A stretch of 64,000 bases of DNA from Alphaproteobacteria bacterium (GTDB lineage Bacteria; Pseudomonadota; Alphaproteobacteria; JANQMY01), in assembly GCA_028289425.1 (NCBI GenBank), contig JANQPL010000016.1:62001-126000 (forward strand), read 5' to 3'. Below the pieces are notes generated by a model. That model was not told the origin of the DNA. It saw only the letters and a list, made by a program, of their open reading frames with translations, and searched no databases. Both the position numbers and the translations under genes were made by a program. Shown here piece by piece: positions 36,135 to 46,463 of this stretch; position 1 is the first letter of the stretch, and each line of letters opens with the position of its first letter.

Positions 36135-37295
36135 TCAGCCCGCCGCGCTGAAATAGCGGGCGAGAATCTCGCGGTAGACTTCGGTCAGTGCCTCCATATC
36201 CTCCAATCGGCATTGTTCGTCGATTTTGTGCATGGTCTTGCCGACCAAACCAAACTCTGCCACGGCACAATGGTCTTTGATAAAGCGCGCATCGGACGTG
36301 CCGCCGCTGGTGGAAAGTTCGGGCTTGCGGCCGGTTACTTTCTCGATGGCCCCCGAAATCAAATCGGTGAACATGCCGGGCTGGGTGACGAACGCACCGC
36401 CCGATGAAACGCATTTGAGATCATAGGTGCCGGCGGACTGATCGCATACCCCCCGTATCCACGTTTCGAGAGATGTGGCCGTATGCTGATCATTGAAGCG
36501 GATGTTGAATCGTGCCGTCGCAGAGGCGGGGATGACATTGGTCGCATTATTGCCGATGTCGATGCTGGTGATTTCCAAATTGGACGGTTGGAAATGGGGC
36601 GTCCCCTCATCGAGCACCTTGGCATCCAAGGCAGACAGGGTCTCAAGCAGGCGCGGCACCGGATTATCGGACAAATGGGGATAGGCCACATGACCTTGCG
36701 TGCCCTGCACGGTCAGCACACCGTTCAAACTGCCGCGGCGGCCAATCTTGACCATTTCGCCGAATTCGAGCGGGTTCGTGGGTTCGCCCACAACACAATG
36801 GTCGAGTTGCTCGCCCTTTTGCGCCATCCACTCCAGCACTTTGACCGTGCCATTTGTGGCGACGCCCTCTTCATCGCCGGTGATCAACAGGGCGATCGAT
36901 CCTTTGGATGAAAGGTCTGTCGTGGGCAGGAAACGGGCGACAGCGGCGACAAAGGCAGCGATGGCGCTTTTCATGTCGGACGCGCCGCGGCCGATGAGCA
37001 GCCCGTCTTCGACTTTTGCTTCGAAGGGATCTACCGACCAGCCGCTTCTGTCCCCCACCGGCACCACATCCGTGTGGCCTGCGAAACAAAAAACCGGCGC
37101 TTTAGCGCCTAAACGCGCGTAGAGATTGTCCACATCGCCGAACGGCAGCCGGTGGCAGTCAAATCCCAGCGCCGTCAAACCGGACTGAAGTACGTCCAAA
37201 GCACCTTCGTCGGCAGGGGTTACACTGGGGCAGCGGATCAGATCCGTTGCCAGCGGCAAGGGTGCTTTCAGAGAATCCGGATCGTGGGGCGCCAT
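36135..37295 (-). CDS. dapE: Succinyl-diaminopimelate desuccinylase
   Basis: Hydrolyses N-succinyl-L,L-diaminopimelate in the succinylase route to meso-DAP and lysine. The 386-residue M20 metallohydrolase shows [13 protein letters not shown] (metal His and Asp), [28 protein letters not shown] (catalytic Glu pair) and [12 protein letters not shown]. The ATG at 37295 with AAGAAGAG upstream is chosen over a longer in-frame extension. It follows dapD by 53 bases, so two successive steps of the pathway are encoded together. Confidence 0.96.
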   Translation of the reverse strand: MAPHDPDSLKAPLPLATDLIRCPSVTPADEGALDVLQSGLTALGFDCHRLPFGDVDNLYARLGAKAPVFCFAGHTDVVPVGDRSGWSVDPFEAKVEDGLLIGRGASDMKSAIAAFVAAVARFLPTTDLSSKGSIALLITGDEEGVATNGTVKVLEWMAQKGEQLDHCVVGEPTNPLEFGEMVKIGRRGSLNGVLTVQGTQGHVAYPHLSDNPVPRLLETLSALDAKVLDEGTPHFQPSNLEITSIDIGNNATNVIPASATARFNIRFNDQHTATSLETWIRGVCDQSAGTYDLKCVSSGGAFVTQPGMFTDLISGAIEKVTGRKPELSTSGGTSDARFIKDHCAVAEFGLVGKTMHKIDEQCRLEDMEALTEVYREILARYFSAAG

Positions 37296-37348
37296 ATGGC
37301 TCTTCTTGGGTTTGCTTTGTGCGCTTCTATGGTCGCGCAATTCTTTTG

Positions 37349-38176
37349 TCAGTCCCTCAACAACTCGTTGATGGACGTCTTGGACCGCGTGCGCTCGTCG
37401 ACCGTCTTTACAATGACAACGCAGTATAAGGACGGTTTGCCAGGATCGCCCGGCAGCGAACCGGGGACAATGACAGAGTAAGGCGGCACGCGGCCATAAT
37501 AGATTTCGCCGCTGGCCCGATCCACTATTTTGGTCGATGCGCCAATGTACACGCCCATGGATAGCACGCTGCCTTCGCCCACAATCACCCCTTCGGCAAC
37601 TTCCGAGCGCGCGCCAATGAAGCAGTTATCCTCGATGATTACCGGATTGGCCTGCAGCGGCTCCAGAACCCCGCCAATGCCGGCGCCGCCGGAGATATGG
37701 CAATTCTTGCCGATTTGCGCGCACGACCCCACCGTTGCCCATGTGTCGACCATGGTGCCTTCGTCCACATAGGCGCCGAGATTGACGAAGCTCGGCATTA
37801 GCACAACGCCTTTTGCAATATGGGCTGAATGGCGAACGATGGCCCCCGGCACGGCGCGGAAGCCCGCGGCGCGAAACCTGTTTTCGCCCCAGCCTTCGAA
37901 TTTAGACGACACCTTGTCGAACCAATTGGTGGAAACGCCAGGGCCACCTTCTATGGGCGCCATATCGTTCAGCCGAAAGGAAAGAAGCACGGCCTTCTTG
38001 GCCCATTGGTTGACGTGCCAGTCGGTTCCCGTCTTCTCCGCCACGCGCAGTGTTCCGCCATCTAGATCGCTGAGAGTTTGGTCCACGGCGTCGCGCACCT
38101 CGCCCCGGGTTGAGGACGAAATGTCGTCGCGATTTTCCCATGCCGCTTCGATGGCCGTTTGCAGAGATGACGTCAT
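37349..38176 (-). CDS. dapD: Tetrahydrodipicolinate N-succinyltransferase
   Basis: Transfers succinyl from succinyl-CoA to tetrahydrodipicolinate. The 275-residue enzyme starts with a helical domain ([17 protein letters not shown]). The left-handed beta-helix repeats follow, for example [20 protein letters not shown] and [16 protein letters not shown], with the DapD signature in [20 protein letters not shown]. The ATG at 38176 matches the usual family length. It heads the dapD-dapE-membrane protein operon. Confidence 0.96.
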   Translation of the reverse strand: MTSSLQTAIEAAWENRDDISSSTRGEVRDAVDQTLSDLDGGTLRVAEKTGTDWHVNQWAKKAVLLSFRLNDMAPIEGGPGVSTNWFDKVSSKFEGWGENRFRAAGFRAVPGAIVRHSAHIAKGVVLMPSFVNLGAYVDEGTMVDTWATVGSCAQIGKNCHISGGAGIGGVLEPLQANPVIIEDNCFIGARSEVAEGVIVGEGSVLSMGVYIGASTKIVDRASGEIYYGRVPPYSVIVPGSLPGDPGKPSLYCVVIVKTVDERTRSKTSINELLRD

Positions 38177-38241
38177 TGAAAATTCCCAGTTAAGTGCGTA
38201 TCGGGGCGGCACCATACAAGGGGCCAAAGGTCAGTCAACCG

Positions 38242-38934
38242 CTATCTCCCGCGGCGCCCGTTCAGTTCGGCTAGAAAATCAGTCAGATTTTCCGTGGCGT
38301 GGTCCACATGGGGCGGGGCTTCGGATCCGGTATCTCCCTTGCCATTGGACCAATCTTTGTGGGTTTTGAGCCAAACGGTGGTCATGCCCAATTGCTTCGC
38401 TGGAGCAAGATTGCTGTGCAGATCGTCGAACATGGCCGACCGGGTTGGATCAATCGATGCGTGTTCCAGCAGCTTGTCAAACGCGCGCGGTTGGGATTTG
38501 GGGATGTAGTCCGATGCCGCAATATCGACAATGACCTCGAAGTGATGGGTGATGCTCAGATGCCGAAGCACGTTTTCCGCATGCCCCATGGACCCATTGG
38601 TAAAGACCACTTTGCGCCCCGGGAGCGTATCGAGTTCAAGGTTTAGTTGGGGGTTGGGCGGCACGGGCGACAGATCGATGTCGTGCACATATTCAAGGAA
38701 CAAGTCGGGAGACAGGCCGTGCAGTTTCATGAGGCCCGATAGTGTCGTGCCGTGATCGTAATAGTATTGCTTCTGTATGCGGCGCGCTTCATCGAGATCC
38801 ATGTCAAGATAGTCCGCCACGAACTCGCTCATGCGGCGGTCGATTTGCGCGAACAGATCGCACTCGGACGGGTAAAGCGTGTTGTCCAGGTCGAAGACCC
38901 AAGTCTCTATGTGATCGAACCCGCCGGACTTCAT
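38242..38934 (-). CDS. HAD-family pyrimidine 5'-nucleotidase-like phosphatase
   Basis: A 230-residue HAD hydrolase. Motif I is VFDLDNTLYPSECDLF, and a helical cap follows (RRMSEFVADYLDMDLDEARR). Motif II is VVFTNGSMGHAENVL, and motif IV includes AMFDDLHSNLAPAKQLGMT. This arrangement matches the yeast Sdt1/Phm8-like pyrimidine nucleotidase group widespread in Alphaproteobacteria. GGGAG precedes the ATG. It lies upstream of dapD on the same strand, 65 bases away, and may share its transcript. Confidence 0.88.
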   Translation of the reverse strand: MKSGGFDHIETWVFDLDNTLYPSECDLFAQIDRRMSEFVADYLDMDLDEARRIQKQYYYDHGTTLSGLMKLHGLSPDLFLEYVHDIDLSPVPPNPQLNLELDTLPGRKVVFTNGSMGHAENVLRHLSITHHFEVIVDIAASDYIPKSQPRAFDKLLEHASIDPTRSAMFDDLHSNLAPAKQLGMTTVWLKTHKDWSNGKGDTGSEAPPHVDHATENLTDFLAELNGRRGR

Positions 38935-39116
38935 GTGTCTCCCATTTCGGCGCCAATTGAAAAACAGCGCCCGACATTGACCGCGTTTGCCACGAAAGGC
39001 AAGGGCGCCGCCGCGGCATAGGCTTAACGGCTATTTAATGGCCTTTCACCTAGAGTTGTTTCAACCAAAGTCTGATTTTAGCGCTAATTCATTCGGCCCA
39101 CTGACGAGTGACGGGC

Positions 39117-40406
39117 ATGGTAAACGCTCTGTTAAACCGACTGATGCCTTGGCGGCGCGAACGCCAAGTTCTACCGGAAAAGCTCACCTATCAGGAAGCG
39201 CGCGACGCGTTGCAGTCGCATTCCAATCAGGTGCGCCGCGAATTGGCGAGCCGCGAAGAAGTCGAGCCGGAGATCCTGTACTATTTGGCCGAAGATGGAT
39301 CGCCAGACGTGCGCGCCTTGGTGGCCGGCAATCCAAGCGCTCCGCAGCAAGCCAATCTGATTCTGGCAGATGACGAAGACGAAGAGGTGCGTTGCGAGCT
39401 CGCCATGAAGATCTCGCGTTTGGTCCCGCATTTATCCGAAAATGAAACCGCCAAGACGCGTGATCTTGCGATCGAAGTCATCTCCAAGCTGGCATCGGAT
39501 CACCTGACGCGGGTGAGACAGATCCTCGCAGAGGAAATCAAAGACTCGCAGTTGGTGCCACCTCATATCGTCCGCAAAATGGCGTATGATTTGGAAGAAA
39601 TCGTCAGTATTCCGATTATTCAGTATTCGCCGCTCTTGTCTGATCGGGATCTTCTGGAAATCATTTCAAGCGCGCCGAACAAGGGGACCGTTGCGGCGGT
39701 CGCCCGTCGTGCCGATGTCAGCGAAGACGTGTCGGATGCGATTGCCGCCAGCGGTGATGTGCCCGCGGTGTGTGCCCTGTTGGAGAACCGCAGCGCATCC
39801 ATCGGCAAAGGCACACTGGACACAATTGCCGAACAGGCAGAGGCAATCGAGTCCTGGCACGAACCCCTCGCCTTGCGCCCGGAACTTTCCATGCGCGCCA
39901 TCCGCCGCATCGCCAGCTTCGTAAGTCTGTCCCTCATCAATGAGCTCTCCGAGCGCAATGCATTGGATGGCGGTGTTGAAACCTATTTGCGCCGCCGGGT
40001 GCGGGCACGCATCGACAAGGAACAGCTCGCGGGCGAAGATGTGGACGAACGCGAGTCGCACGCCTCCATGGTTGATCTGGCGCAGGACCGCGGCGAGCTC
40101 GACGACGGATTTGTGCTCGACGCAATCGAGGACGGCAATCGTCAGCTTGTGCTGATTTCTCTCCAATCCTTGTCCGGATTGTCCGACGAGACTGTCGAAC
40201 GGATGGTCGCGTCGAAAAATGCCAGCTTCGTCACCGCACTTGCGTGGAAATCAGGTCTGTCGATGCGGGTGGCCTATGCCCTTCAGCACCGGATCGCGAA
40301 GATCCATCATTCCGAATTGCTGACCGCGAAGAATGGCGTGGACTATCCATTGTCCGCCGAAGAAATGAAACTGCATCTGGAACATTTCGGTGTGCCGTCC
40401 GACTAA
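39117..40406 (+). CDS. DUF2336 domain protein
   Basis: A 429-residue, mostly helical cytoplasmic protein of the alphaproteobacterial DUF2336 family. It reads as a string of HEAT-like helical pairs, such as EILYYLAEDGSPDVRALVAG, EDEEVRCELAMKISRLVPHL and TRVRQILAEEIKDSQLVPPH. The C-terminal third contains a charged segment followed by SASNASFVTALAWK-like repeats. The biochemical function is unknown; such repeat proteins usually bind other proteins. The start could also be the GTG at 39108. It is convergent with the DUF1036 gene. Confidence 0.8.
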   Translation: MVNALLNRLMPWRRERQVLPEKLTYQEARDALQSHSNQVRRELASREEVEPEILYYLAEDGSPDVRALVAGNPSAPQQANLILADDEDEEVRCELAMKISRLVPHLSENETAKTRDLAIEVISKLASDHLTRVRQILAEEIKDSQLVPPHIVRKMAYDLEEIVSIPIIQYSPLLSDRDLLEIISSAPNKGTVAAVARRADVSEDVSDAIAASGDVPAVCALLENRSASIGKGTLDTIAEQAEAIESWHEPLALRPELSMRAIRRIASFVSLSLINELSERNALDGGVETYLRRRVRARIDKEQLAGEDVDERESHASMVDLAQDRGELDDGFVLDAIEDGNRQLVLISLQSLSGLSDETVERMVASKNASFVTALAWKSGLSMRVAYALQHRIAKIHHSELLTAKNGVDYPLSAEEMKLHLEHFGVPSD

Positions 40407-40407
40407 G

Positions 40408-40440
40408 GCATGATCGTTTTTCATGCAAAGACGATCGTGC
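40408..40440. terminator. Palindromic hairpin between convergent DUF2336 and DUF1036 genes
   Basis: GCATGATCGT and ACGATCGTGC form a ten-base-pair stem with one T-G pair around a 13-base loop. Either transcript could use it, but no strong U-tract follows. Palindromes of this GCATGATC...GATCATGC kind are also common as scattered repeats in alphaproteobacterial genomes. Confidence 0.55.
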
Positions 40441-40441
40441 T

Positions 40442-41479
40442 CTAGCTGGGCTCTTCAGACAGGGTAAAGGTCTGTGTCCATCCGGACTCGGCTCCCGTGT
40501 CGATCCGTTCGAAACCGGTTTTTCGGAAGCCGCGTTTTTCGCAATCATCCCGCCCGACGATGGTGAACCTATTGTCCATGGTACACAGCATATGGGGCCC
40601 GCCCCAGGCAATGCGTTTGCCGCCCGTGCCCTGCGCCTCGGCATAGGTGTAGAACACATTCGTGACCAGCTTGTCCTTGATTGCTTTCGTGCATGTGTCC
40701 GGATCGAGACGGAACCACCCGGTTGAAACAAGATCGTCCTCGACCTGCCGGCCAATCGCCGCCCAAACCAGAAAGTCGGTTTCGTTGCACATATTGTAGC
40801 CGGTGGCATCTTGGATTTTCCCAGCTTCTTCGAGCAGGGACGTATAAAGTTCGACGGTCAATTCTTGATTCACCTTGAGCCCGTGGTCCCGCTTGAATTT
40901 GTAAATACCGTTGCGCGTGCGCCTTCCCATCAGGCCGTCAATGCGGCCCGGCCGGAAACCAAGATCAGTCAACAAACGCTGCACACCGGCAATGCGCGCG
41001 CGCTCGAGCGTGAAGTCTGCGGTCTCGGTAAAGCTGGTTGTCCATTTGTCGTTGTTGCCCACATCGATGCGGGCGAACAGACGTTCGATCGCGCCGCGGC
41101 GTTCGCAGTCGTCCCGGCCTTCAAGGCGGAATTTGTCTTGCTGCACACAAAGCCGTTGATTGCCCGCGAAGTACTTAATGCCGCCCTTGTGGGCTGCGAC
41201 CGATCTGGCGAAGGTGTAATAGGTCGGCTTGTCGAGTGCATCGGCAATGACTGTTTCGCATCGGCCTGGCTGCAACAGCCACCACCCTTCGGAAATCCAT
41301 CGCCCCCGGTCTTGATAACCGATGGCTGACATCAACACGTAACTGGTCTTGTTGCAGAACTGGTATTCGGCCTTCGCATTTGTGGCAGCGAGGCTACTGG
41401 CGACGGCGGCGATCACCGCAATTAAGAGGCCGGGCACACGTTGCCCCACACCATATTTCAAACAGGATACTCCGGGCAT
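40442..41479 (-). CDS. Exported DUF1036 - peptidoglycan-binding - DUF1036 protein
   Basis: A 345-residue protein with a signal peptide of about 37 residues (VPGLLIAVIAAVASSLAATN, then AKAEY). Two DUF1036 domains flank the centre. The first contains YQFCNKTSYVLMSAIGYQD and WWLLQPGRCETVI; the second repeats the pattern with YNMCNETDFLVWAAIGRQ and GWFRLDPDTCTKAI. Each has matching cysteines and a GRDDCE motif. Between them, residues 163-205 (VQRLLTDLGFRPGRIDGLMG, RRTRNGIYKF) form a peptidoglycan-binding-type repeat. A periplasmic, wall-associated role is inferred. Confidence 0.82.
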   Translation of the reverse strand: MPGVSCLKYGVGQRVPGLLIAVIAAVASSLAATNAKAEYQFCNKTSYVLMSAIGYQDRGRWISEGWWLLQPGRCETVIADALDKPTYYTFARSVAAHKGGIKYFAGNQRLCVQQDKFRLEGRDDCERRGAIERLFARIDVGNNDKWTTSFTETADFTLERARIAGVQRLLTDLGFRPGRIDGLMGRRTRNGIYKFKRDHGLKVNQELTVELYTSLLEEAGKIQDATGYNMCNETDFLVWAAIGRQVEDDLVSTGWFRLDPDTCTKAIKDKLVTNVFYTYAEAQGTGGKRIAWGGPHMLCTMDNRFTIVGRDDCEKRGFRKTGFERIDTGAESGWTQTFTLSEEPS

Positions 41480-41588
41480 GAAAACGATAGCCTCGAACGA
41501 CGCTTTCTACAGACCGTTGGAAGGATGTGTTGGATCCCCAAACTTGGCCCAATCTACAGGAAGTAAAACCGTCTCGTCGAGATCCGTT

Positions 41589-42521
41589 TTAGCTATCCCG
41601 CAAAATCAGGGTTCCGGCGCCGCGATCCGTAAATAACTCCAGCAAAACCGCGTGTGGCACCCGTCCGTCCAGAATGGCGACCCCTTCCACGCCGGCATCG
41701 ATGGCGGCCATGCAGGTCTCGATTTTAGGGATCATGCCGCCGGAAATCGTGCCGTCTTCAATCAGCTTTCGCGCCTCGGATACCGTCAGTTTTGGGATGA
41801 GCTCGCCGTCTTTGTCAAGCACGCCGGTCACATCAGTCAGCATGATCAAGCGCGACGCGCCCATGGCGCCGGCCACGGCCCCTGCCGCCGTATCCGCATT
41901 GATATTGTAGGTTTCGCCCGCTTCGCCGATGCCGATGGGCGCGACAACGGGGATGAGGTCGGAGGACAGGATCGTTTCCAGCACATGGGGGCTGACTTTG
42001 TGGGGTTCGCCCACAAAGCCCAAATCCAGCACTTTCTCGATGTTCGAGGATGGGTCTTTGCGTGGCCGCTCCAGTTTGCGCGCGACGATTAGATTGCCGT
42101 CCTTGCCCGACAGGCCGACCGCGCGGCCGCCCGCGTGATTGATGTCCGACACCAGCCCCTTGTTGATGGTGCCCGACAACACCATTTCGACCACTTCCAC
42201 GGTGGCGGCGTCCGTCACCCGCAATCCGTCGACAAAGGATGAGGTGATCTTGAGGCGGTCCAGCAGATCCGCGATTTGGGGGCCGCCGCCATGAACGACG
42301 ATCGGGTTCAGGCCAACCTGTTTGATGAGCACGATGTCGCGCGCAAAGTCCTGCGCCAATTGCCGGTCGCCCATGGCATGGCCGCCATATTTGATCAGCA
42401 CCGTCTTGCCGTCATAGCGCAAAATGAACGGCAGCGCTTCCGTCAGTATACGGCCGGTCGCCAGCCATTCCCGCGGCATTCTCGTCTGTTTCTTGGCGTC
42501 TTTGCTTTTGGAGTCCGACAT
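41589..42521 (-). CDS. argB: Acetylglutamate kinase
   Basis: Second enzyme of arginine biosynthesis, phosphorylating N-acetylglutamate. The 310-residue protein has the glycine motif [32 protein letters not shown], and [20 protein letters not shown]. The C-terminus shows [20 protein letters not shown]. The extended N-terminus, with the helix [20 protein letters not shown], resembles arginine-inhibited hexameric enzymes, so feedback control by arginine is likely. It is the last gene of the rpmH-rnpA-yidD-yidC-engB-argB series. Confidence 0.96.
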   Translation of the reverse strand: MSDSKSKDAKKQTRMPREWLATGRILTEALPFILRYDGKTVLIKYGGHAMGDRQLAQDFARDIVLIKQVGLNPIVVHGGGPQIADLLDRLKITSSFVDGLRVTDAATVEVVEMVLSGTINKGLVSDINHAGGRAVGLSGKDGNLIVARKLERPRKDPSSNIEKVLDLGFVGEPHKVSPHVLETILSSDLIPVVAPIGIGEAGETYNINADTAAGAVAGAMGASRLIMLTDVTGVLDKDGELIPKLTVSEARKLIEDGTISGGMIPKIETCMAAIDAGVEGVAILDGRVPHAVLLELFTDRGAGTLILRDS

Positions 42522-42576
42522 CGGATGATTTCGTGGATTGGGGTGCGAACGGGGAGGGCTGTCTCTGTGCGTCTGA

Positions 42577-43266
42577 TTATGCTGACGGGTTATAGCCGAT
42601 CGGATCGAATTCCGCTACTTGGGCAAGCTGGGCCCGCAATTCTTCCAGACCAAGCGATTTGACGGCGGACGTTGCGATGGTTGTGGGAAAGGCTGCGGCA
42701 CGCTTGCGCAGGGCCGTTGCGGTCCGCTCTTCCAGGGCGGTTAGTTCGTTCGGCTTAATCTTGTCCGTCTTTGTGAACACGATCTGGTAGGAGACAGCGG
42801 CGATGTCGAGCGCCTCCATAATGTCTTCATCGACTTTTTTGAGACCGTGCCGCGCATCGATCAGCATGCAAGCGCGGCGCAAATTGGGCCGGCCGCGCAG
42901 ATAATGATCGATCAGCTTGGTCCAACTATGGATTTTCGATTTCGACGCCTTGGCGTAGCCATACCCCGGCAGATCCACCAGCCTGCATTGGCTGCCGAGT
43001 AGGAAAAAGTTGATTTGTTGGGTGCGCCCCGGCGTGTTGGACGTGCGCGCGAGCGATTTGTGATTGGTGAGCGCGTTGATCAGGCTGGACTTGCCCACAT
43101 TGGAGCGGCCGCAAAAGGCAAACTCGGGTAGGTCCGGCGGCGGAAAATCAGCAACGCTTACGGCACTCAGAAGAAAGGTGCATTCCTGGGCAAACAGCCG
43201 ACGCCCTGCCTCGAGAAGTCTCTGCCGGTCGGCGTTTGCGGTCGCCTCGCCAGGGTCAGTCGGCAC
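42577..43266 (-). CDS. engB: Ribosome biogenesis GTPase EngB/YsxC
   Basis: A 229-residue small GTPase needed for assembly of the large ribosomal subunit. The G motifs are complete: [16 protein letters not shown] (G1), [11 protein letters not shown] (G2), [12 protein letters not shown] (G3), [12 protein letters not shown] (G4) and [13 protein letters not shown] (G5). The GTG start lies inside the end of yidC with an 11-base overlap. The position between yidC and argB is conserved in Alphaproteobacteria. Confidence 0.95.
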   Translation of the reverse strand: MPTDPGEATANADRQRLLEAGRRLFAQECTFLLSAVSVADFPPPDLPEFAFCGRSNVGKSSLINALTNHKSLARTSNTPGRTQQINFFLLGSQCRLVDLPGYGYAKASKSKIHSWTKLIDHYLRGRPNLRRACMLIDARHGLKKVDEDIMEALDIAAVSYQIVFTKTDKIKPNELTALEERTATALRKRAAAFPTTIATSAVKSLGLEELRAQLAQVAEFDPIGYNPSA

Positions 43267-45160
43267 GGGGCTTCTTTGAGGTGCTTTCGGCCTCGCCCTC
43301 CGCGGGTTCGGCCCCCGTTTCGGAAGCGCTCACGGCGGGGGCGGCAAGCTCTTCTTTCGTTTTTCCCGTCATCTGTGTGAACAGGCTGACAATTTTTTTA
43401 TCCCATTCTGGATCGACGCCGTTACGCCGCATAATGATGTATTGCTGGGCGATGGACAGCACATTGTTCCAAGCCCAATAAATCACCAGGCCCGCCGGGA
43501 AGCTTGCCAGCACGAAGGTGAATACGATCGGCATGTACAGGAAGATTTTTTCCTGCATCGGGTCGTTGGGCGCTGGGTTCATCTTTGTTTGAAGGAACAT
43601 GGTGGCGCCCATGATGATCGGCCAAATACCCACCATCAGAATTTGCGGCAGATCAATCGGGATCAATCCGAACAGATTGAAAATGGAGGTGGGATCGGGC
43701 GCCGCCAGATCCTGAATCCAGCCGAAGAACGGCGCGTGCCGCATTTCGATGGTCACGAACAGCACTTTGTAGAGCGCGAAAAAGACCGGGATTTGGATGA
43801 GGACCGGCAAACACCCGGCCAGCGGATTGATCTTTTCCTTTTTGTACAGCTCCATCAGCTCTTGCTGCTGTTTCATCTTGTCGTCTTTGTACCGGTCGCG
43901 CAGCCTAATCATCTCCGGCTGCAGCTTCTTCATCTTGCTCATGGCCTCGTAGGACTTGTTGGCAAGCGGGAAGAAGGCGATCTTGATGAGAACGGTGAGG
44001 AGCAGAATGGCCACGCCGAAATTGCCGGTGGCGTTGTTCGACCAATCGAGAATGTAGAAAAGCGGTTTGGTGATGAAATAGAACCAGCCCCAGTCAATGG
44101 CCAAATCGAACCGGTCGATGTTGAGGTCGGCGCGATACTGATCGATGAGCGAGACCTTTTTGGCGCCGGCAAAGAAATGGGTGACGTTTTCGGTGTTTGT
44201 GCCGGGGGCGATCGTTAGGCCGTTTTGGACGAAGTCAGCCTGATAGCTGTCGCTGGGGTCTCTTGCGTTTTCGATGAACCGCCCGAAAAATGTCTTGGTT
44301 TGATCGGGGATGAGCGCCGTCATCCAGTATTTGTCGGTGATGCCGAGCCAGCCGCCGGTGGTCTCCTGTTTGAAGGTCTCCCCGTCTTTCAGGGAGCTGT
44401 AGCCATAGGTTTCGAGCGTTTCGTTGAAAACACCGATCAGACCTTCATGCAAAATCCAGATGCCGGTGATGTTCGGCGTCCCCTTGCGGTTGATGATGGC
44501 GTACGGGTAGAGCGTGACCTCCGCGCCGCTGTTATTCTGTACACGGTCGGTGACGGTAAACAGGTAATTGTCGTCGAGGGCGATTTCCCGCTCAAAGGTG
44601 AGGCCCTGTCCGTTCGCCCAGGTGAGTGTTACCGGGGCACCCGGCGCCAATGTGCTATTGCCGCTGACCGTCCAAAGTGTCTCGTCCGTGGGGACGATGA
44701 CATTTGAGTCTTCGGGCCCGCGCCAACTGAACTTCGCAAAGTACGGGGTTTGCGATTGCACGGGAGAAAGCAGAGTGATGATGTTGCTGCTTTCATCCAG
44801 CGTCTCGCGATATCGCAACAGGCGCAGATCGTCGAAGAAAGCACCCTTAAGCGCGATGGACCCATCAACCGTGTCCGACTTGATGGCAACGCGCGGGCTG
44901 AGCGCCAGGGCTTCCTCCCGCGGTAGCGCTTGCGCGGATGGGTCCAGCCCTTCAACAAGATCTGCGGCGCGATTTGTTGCGCCCGGCGCCGGAATGTCCG
45001 TGTTGCTGACCGTTTGTTCCGTTTCGGCGTTACGAAGCGCTTCTGCCTCTTGGATTTGTTTTTGGCGTTCCATTTGCGGGATCGCATAAAAGAACTGCCA
45101 ACCAAGAAGCACCATGATGCACAGCGTGGCGGCGAGAATGAAATTGCGTTGGTCTTCCAT
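43256..45160 (-). CDS. yidC: Membrane protein insertase YidC
   Basis: A 634-residue inner-membrane insertase, long Gram-negative form. An N-terminal helix (NFILAATLCIMVLLGWQFFY) is followed by the large periplasmic domain (residues 60-360). The conserved insertase core near 380-590 contains the hydrophilic groove region with KMKKLQPEMIRLRDRYKDDK, NPLAGCLPVLIQIPVFFALY and PNDPMQEKIFLYMPIVFTFV. A charged, Glu-rich tail ends the protein. It follows yidD by 20 bases and overlaps engB. Confidence 0.97.
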   Translation of the reverse strand: MEDQRNFILAATLCIMVLLGWQFFYAIPQMERQKQIQEAEALRNAETEQTVSNTDIPAPGATNRAADLVEGLDPSAQALPREEALALSPRVAIKSDTVDGSIALKGAFFDDLRLLRYRETLDESSNIITLLSPVQSQTPYFAKFSWRGPEDSNVIVPTDETLWTVSGNSTLAPGAPVTLTWANGQGLTFEREIALDDNYLFTVTDRVQNNSGAEVTLYPYAIINRKGTPNITGIWILHEGLIGVFNETLETYGYSSLKDGETFKQETTGGWLGITDKYWMTALIPDQTKTFFGRFIENARDPSDSYQADFVQNGLTIAPGTNTENVTHFFAGAKKVSLIDQYRADLNIDRFDLAIDWGWFYFITKPLFYILDWSNNATGNFGVAILLLTVLIKIAFFPLANKSYEAMSKMKKLQPEMIRLRDRYKDDKMKQQQELMELYKKEKINPLAGCLPVLIQIPVFFALYKVLFVTIEMRHAPFFGWIQDLAAPDPTSIFNLFGLIPIDLPQILMVGIWPIIMGATMFLQTKMNPAPNDPMQEKIFLYMPIVFTFVLASFPAGLVIYWAWNNVLSIAQQYIIMRRNGVDPEWDKKIVSLFTQMTGKTKEELAAPAVSASETGAEPAEGEAESTSKKPRAD

Positions 45161-45180
45161 CTATCGAAACGATCCCATGA

Positions 45181-45513
45181 TCAGAATTTCTCGTGCATCG
45201 GCGTGCCGCGCGCGTCGTGTAGTGATTTGCCGGGGCCATCGCAGGCACAATTCGCCGCGCTCGACGGTCTTGGCACCGGATCGAAGCCGGAGCTGCCGCC
45301 TAGGAGTTTGATTGGATGGCAGCGCGCGAGCCGCCGCGCGGCAAGATAAGCGCCACGAAGGGGACCATGCACCTCGATCGCTTCCAGGGCGTATTCCGAG
45401 CATGTAGGCGTGAACCGGCACGACGGCGGAAAAAGTGGAGACAGCCCATAGCGATAGGCCAAAATGAGACCCTTCAGGACGTATGTGAGGCTTTTTCTTA
45501 GTGCTGCGATCAT
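45181..45513 (-). CDS. yidD: Membrane protein insertion efficiency factor YidD
   Basis: A 110-residue peripheral inner-membrane protein that assists YidC. The family core is unmistakable: [20 protein letters not shown], then [20 protein letters not shown] and RRLARCHP. The start overlaps the rnpA stop (ATGA). The C-terminal extension after [10 protein letters not shown] is longer than average and has no recognisable motif. Confidence 0.95.
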   Translation of the reverse strand: MIAALRKSLTYVLKGLILAYRYGLSPLFPPSCRFTPTCSEYALEAIEVHGPLRGAYLAARRLARCHPIKLLGGSSGFDPVPRPSSAANCACDGPGKSLHDARGTPMHEKF

Positions 45514-45950
45514 TGATCCGCTTGTTTCCGTTGCCCGCCCGCATGTGCGCGGCGGCCGCGTCCCCCAGACGGCGATTTGCCGTGCACCCTCTTAAGCGCT
45601 TCTTTTACATCATCCAACAGAAGCGTGAAGGGCTGCGTCAATGCGCCGGGCCTGGCGATCAATACATAGTCAAAGCCGTGCCGTCCATGTAGGGGAAAAA
45701 CCGCCGCCGCGGCGGCCCGGAGCCGTCTTTTTGCGCGATTTCTGGCAACCGCGTTGCCCAGCCGCTTCGTTGCTGTAAATCCCAACCGGATCGGGTGGTC
45801 GCTTTGGTCCGCGGGTTTTCTTGCCTGAAGCTGCACCGTTTTGGTGTTCCACTTGTGGCCGCCCGCCACCCAGACAAACTCTTTGCGTTTTTTGAGGCGT
45901 CCAAGCGCCGGTTTTTCAGCAATTTCGGAGGTGCGGTTGGGATCGGTCAT
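45510..45950 (-). CDS. rnpA: Ribonuclease P protein component
   Basis: Protein subunit of RNase P, which matures tRNA 5' ends. The 146-residue protein has the basic signature [20 protein letters not shown] and the family start [16 protein letters not shown]. The C-terminus is a basic, Gly-rich extension ([16 protein letters not shown]). It lies between rpmH and yidD, as in nearly all bacteria. Confidence 0.95.
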   Translation of the reverse strand: MTDPNRTSEIAEKPALGRLKKRKEFVWVAGGHKWNTKTVQLQARKPADQSDHPIRLGFTATKRLGNAVARNRAKRRLRAAAAAVFPLHGRHGFDYVLIARPGALTQPFTLLLDDVKEALKRVHGKSPSGGRGRRAHAGGQRKQADQ

Positions 45951-46009
45951 TTAAGCTGCCCGTCAGGGCCCGCTTGACCGCATGCGCAGATAACGTTCCC
46001 GATGGAATG

Positions 46010-46144
46010 CTACGCGCTTAGTTTCTTGCGGCCTTTAGCACGGCGCTTTGAGATGATGGCCCGGCCGGCCTTGGTCGCCATGCGGGAACGAAAGCCATGG
46101 CGGCGCTTGCGCACAAGCTTACTGGGTTGAAATGTCCGTTTCAC
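46010..46144 (-). CDS. rpmH: 50S ribosomal protein L34
   Basis: A 44-residue basic ribosomal protein. Translation reads [20 protein letters not shown], then [20 protein letters not shown] and KLSA, a perfect L34. The start is a GTG preceded by GGAGACCACGAC. It is the first gene of the rpmH-rnpA-yidD-yidC-engB-argB series and is driven by a near-consensus promoter 65 bases upstream. Confidence 0.97.
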   Translation of the reverse strand: MKRTFQPSKLVRKRRHGFRSRMATKAGRAIISKRRAKGRKKLSA

Positions 46145-46463
46145 GTCGTGGTCTCCTCAGGCTGCACGCCGTTTTTCAGGCGCAGCGCCGGGTCGTTAGC
46201 GAGCGCGCTGTATACGCAGTCCGCCGCCCCAAGTCAATGTAATCCCTCGAAAATCGGCGGTCGAGGCGTGTGTCATCCTATCGGATGCCGCGGGGCCAAA
46301 TGTTAACGCGGGGATCGTGGAGTGATCGGCCGGGTCACGCTGTTTCACAATCCCTTGACTTGCCGTCGAAAACGCTTCCGTCCGGCAATACTTGAGCTCT
46401 ACCAAACGCAGGCGGTGGGGCACACCCGTTCCCAATCCGCCGAGGGGCTTGAGGAGGCTGTCG
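46145..46463. other. Divergent intergenic region between rpmH and the DUF547 gene
   Basis: About 320 bp. The rpmH promoter occupies 46209-46237. The remainder, up to the AGGAGG at 46452-46457 that starts the DUF547 gene, shows no further feature I can support. Confidence 0.5.
46209..46237 (-). promoter_or_regulatory. Near-consensus housekeeping promoter of rpmH
   Basis: Reading leftward, TTGACT (46237-46232) and TATACA (46214-46209) are separated by exactly 17 bases. This is the strongest sigma-70-like promoter I can see in the window, fitting a ribosomal protein operon. Confidence 0.85.
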
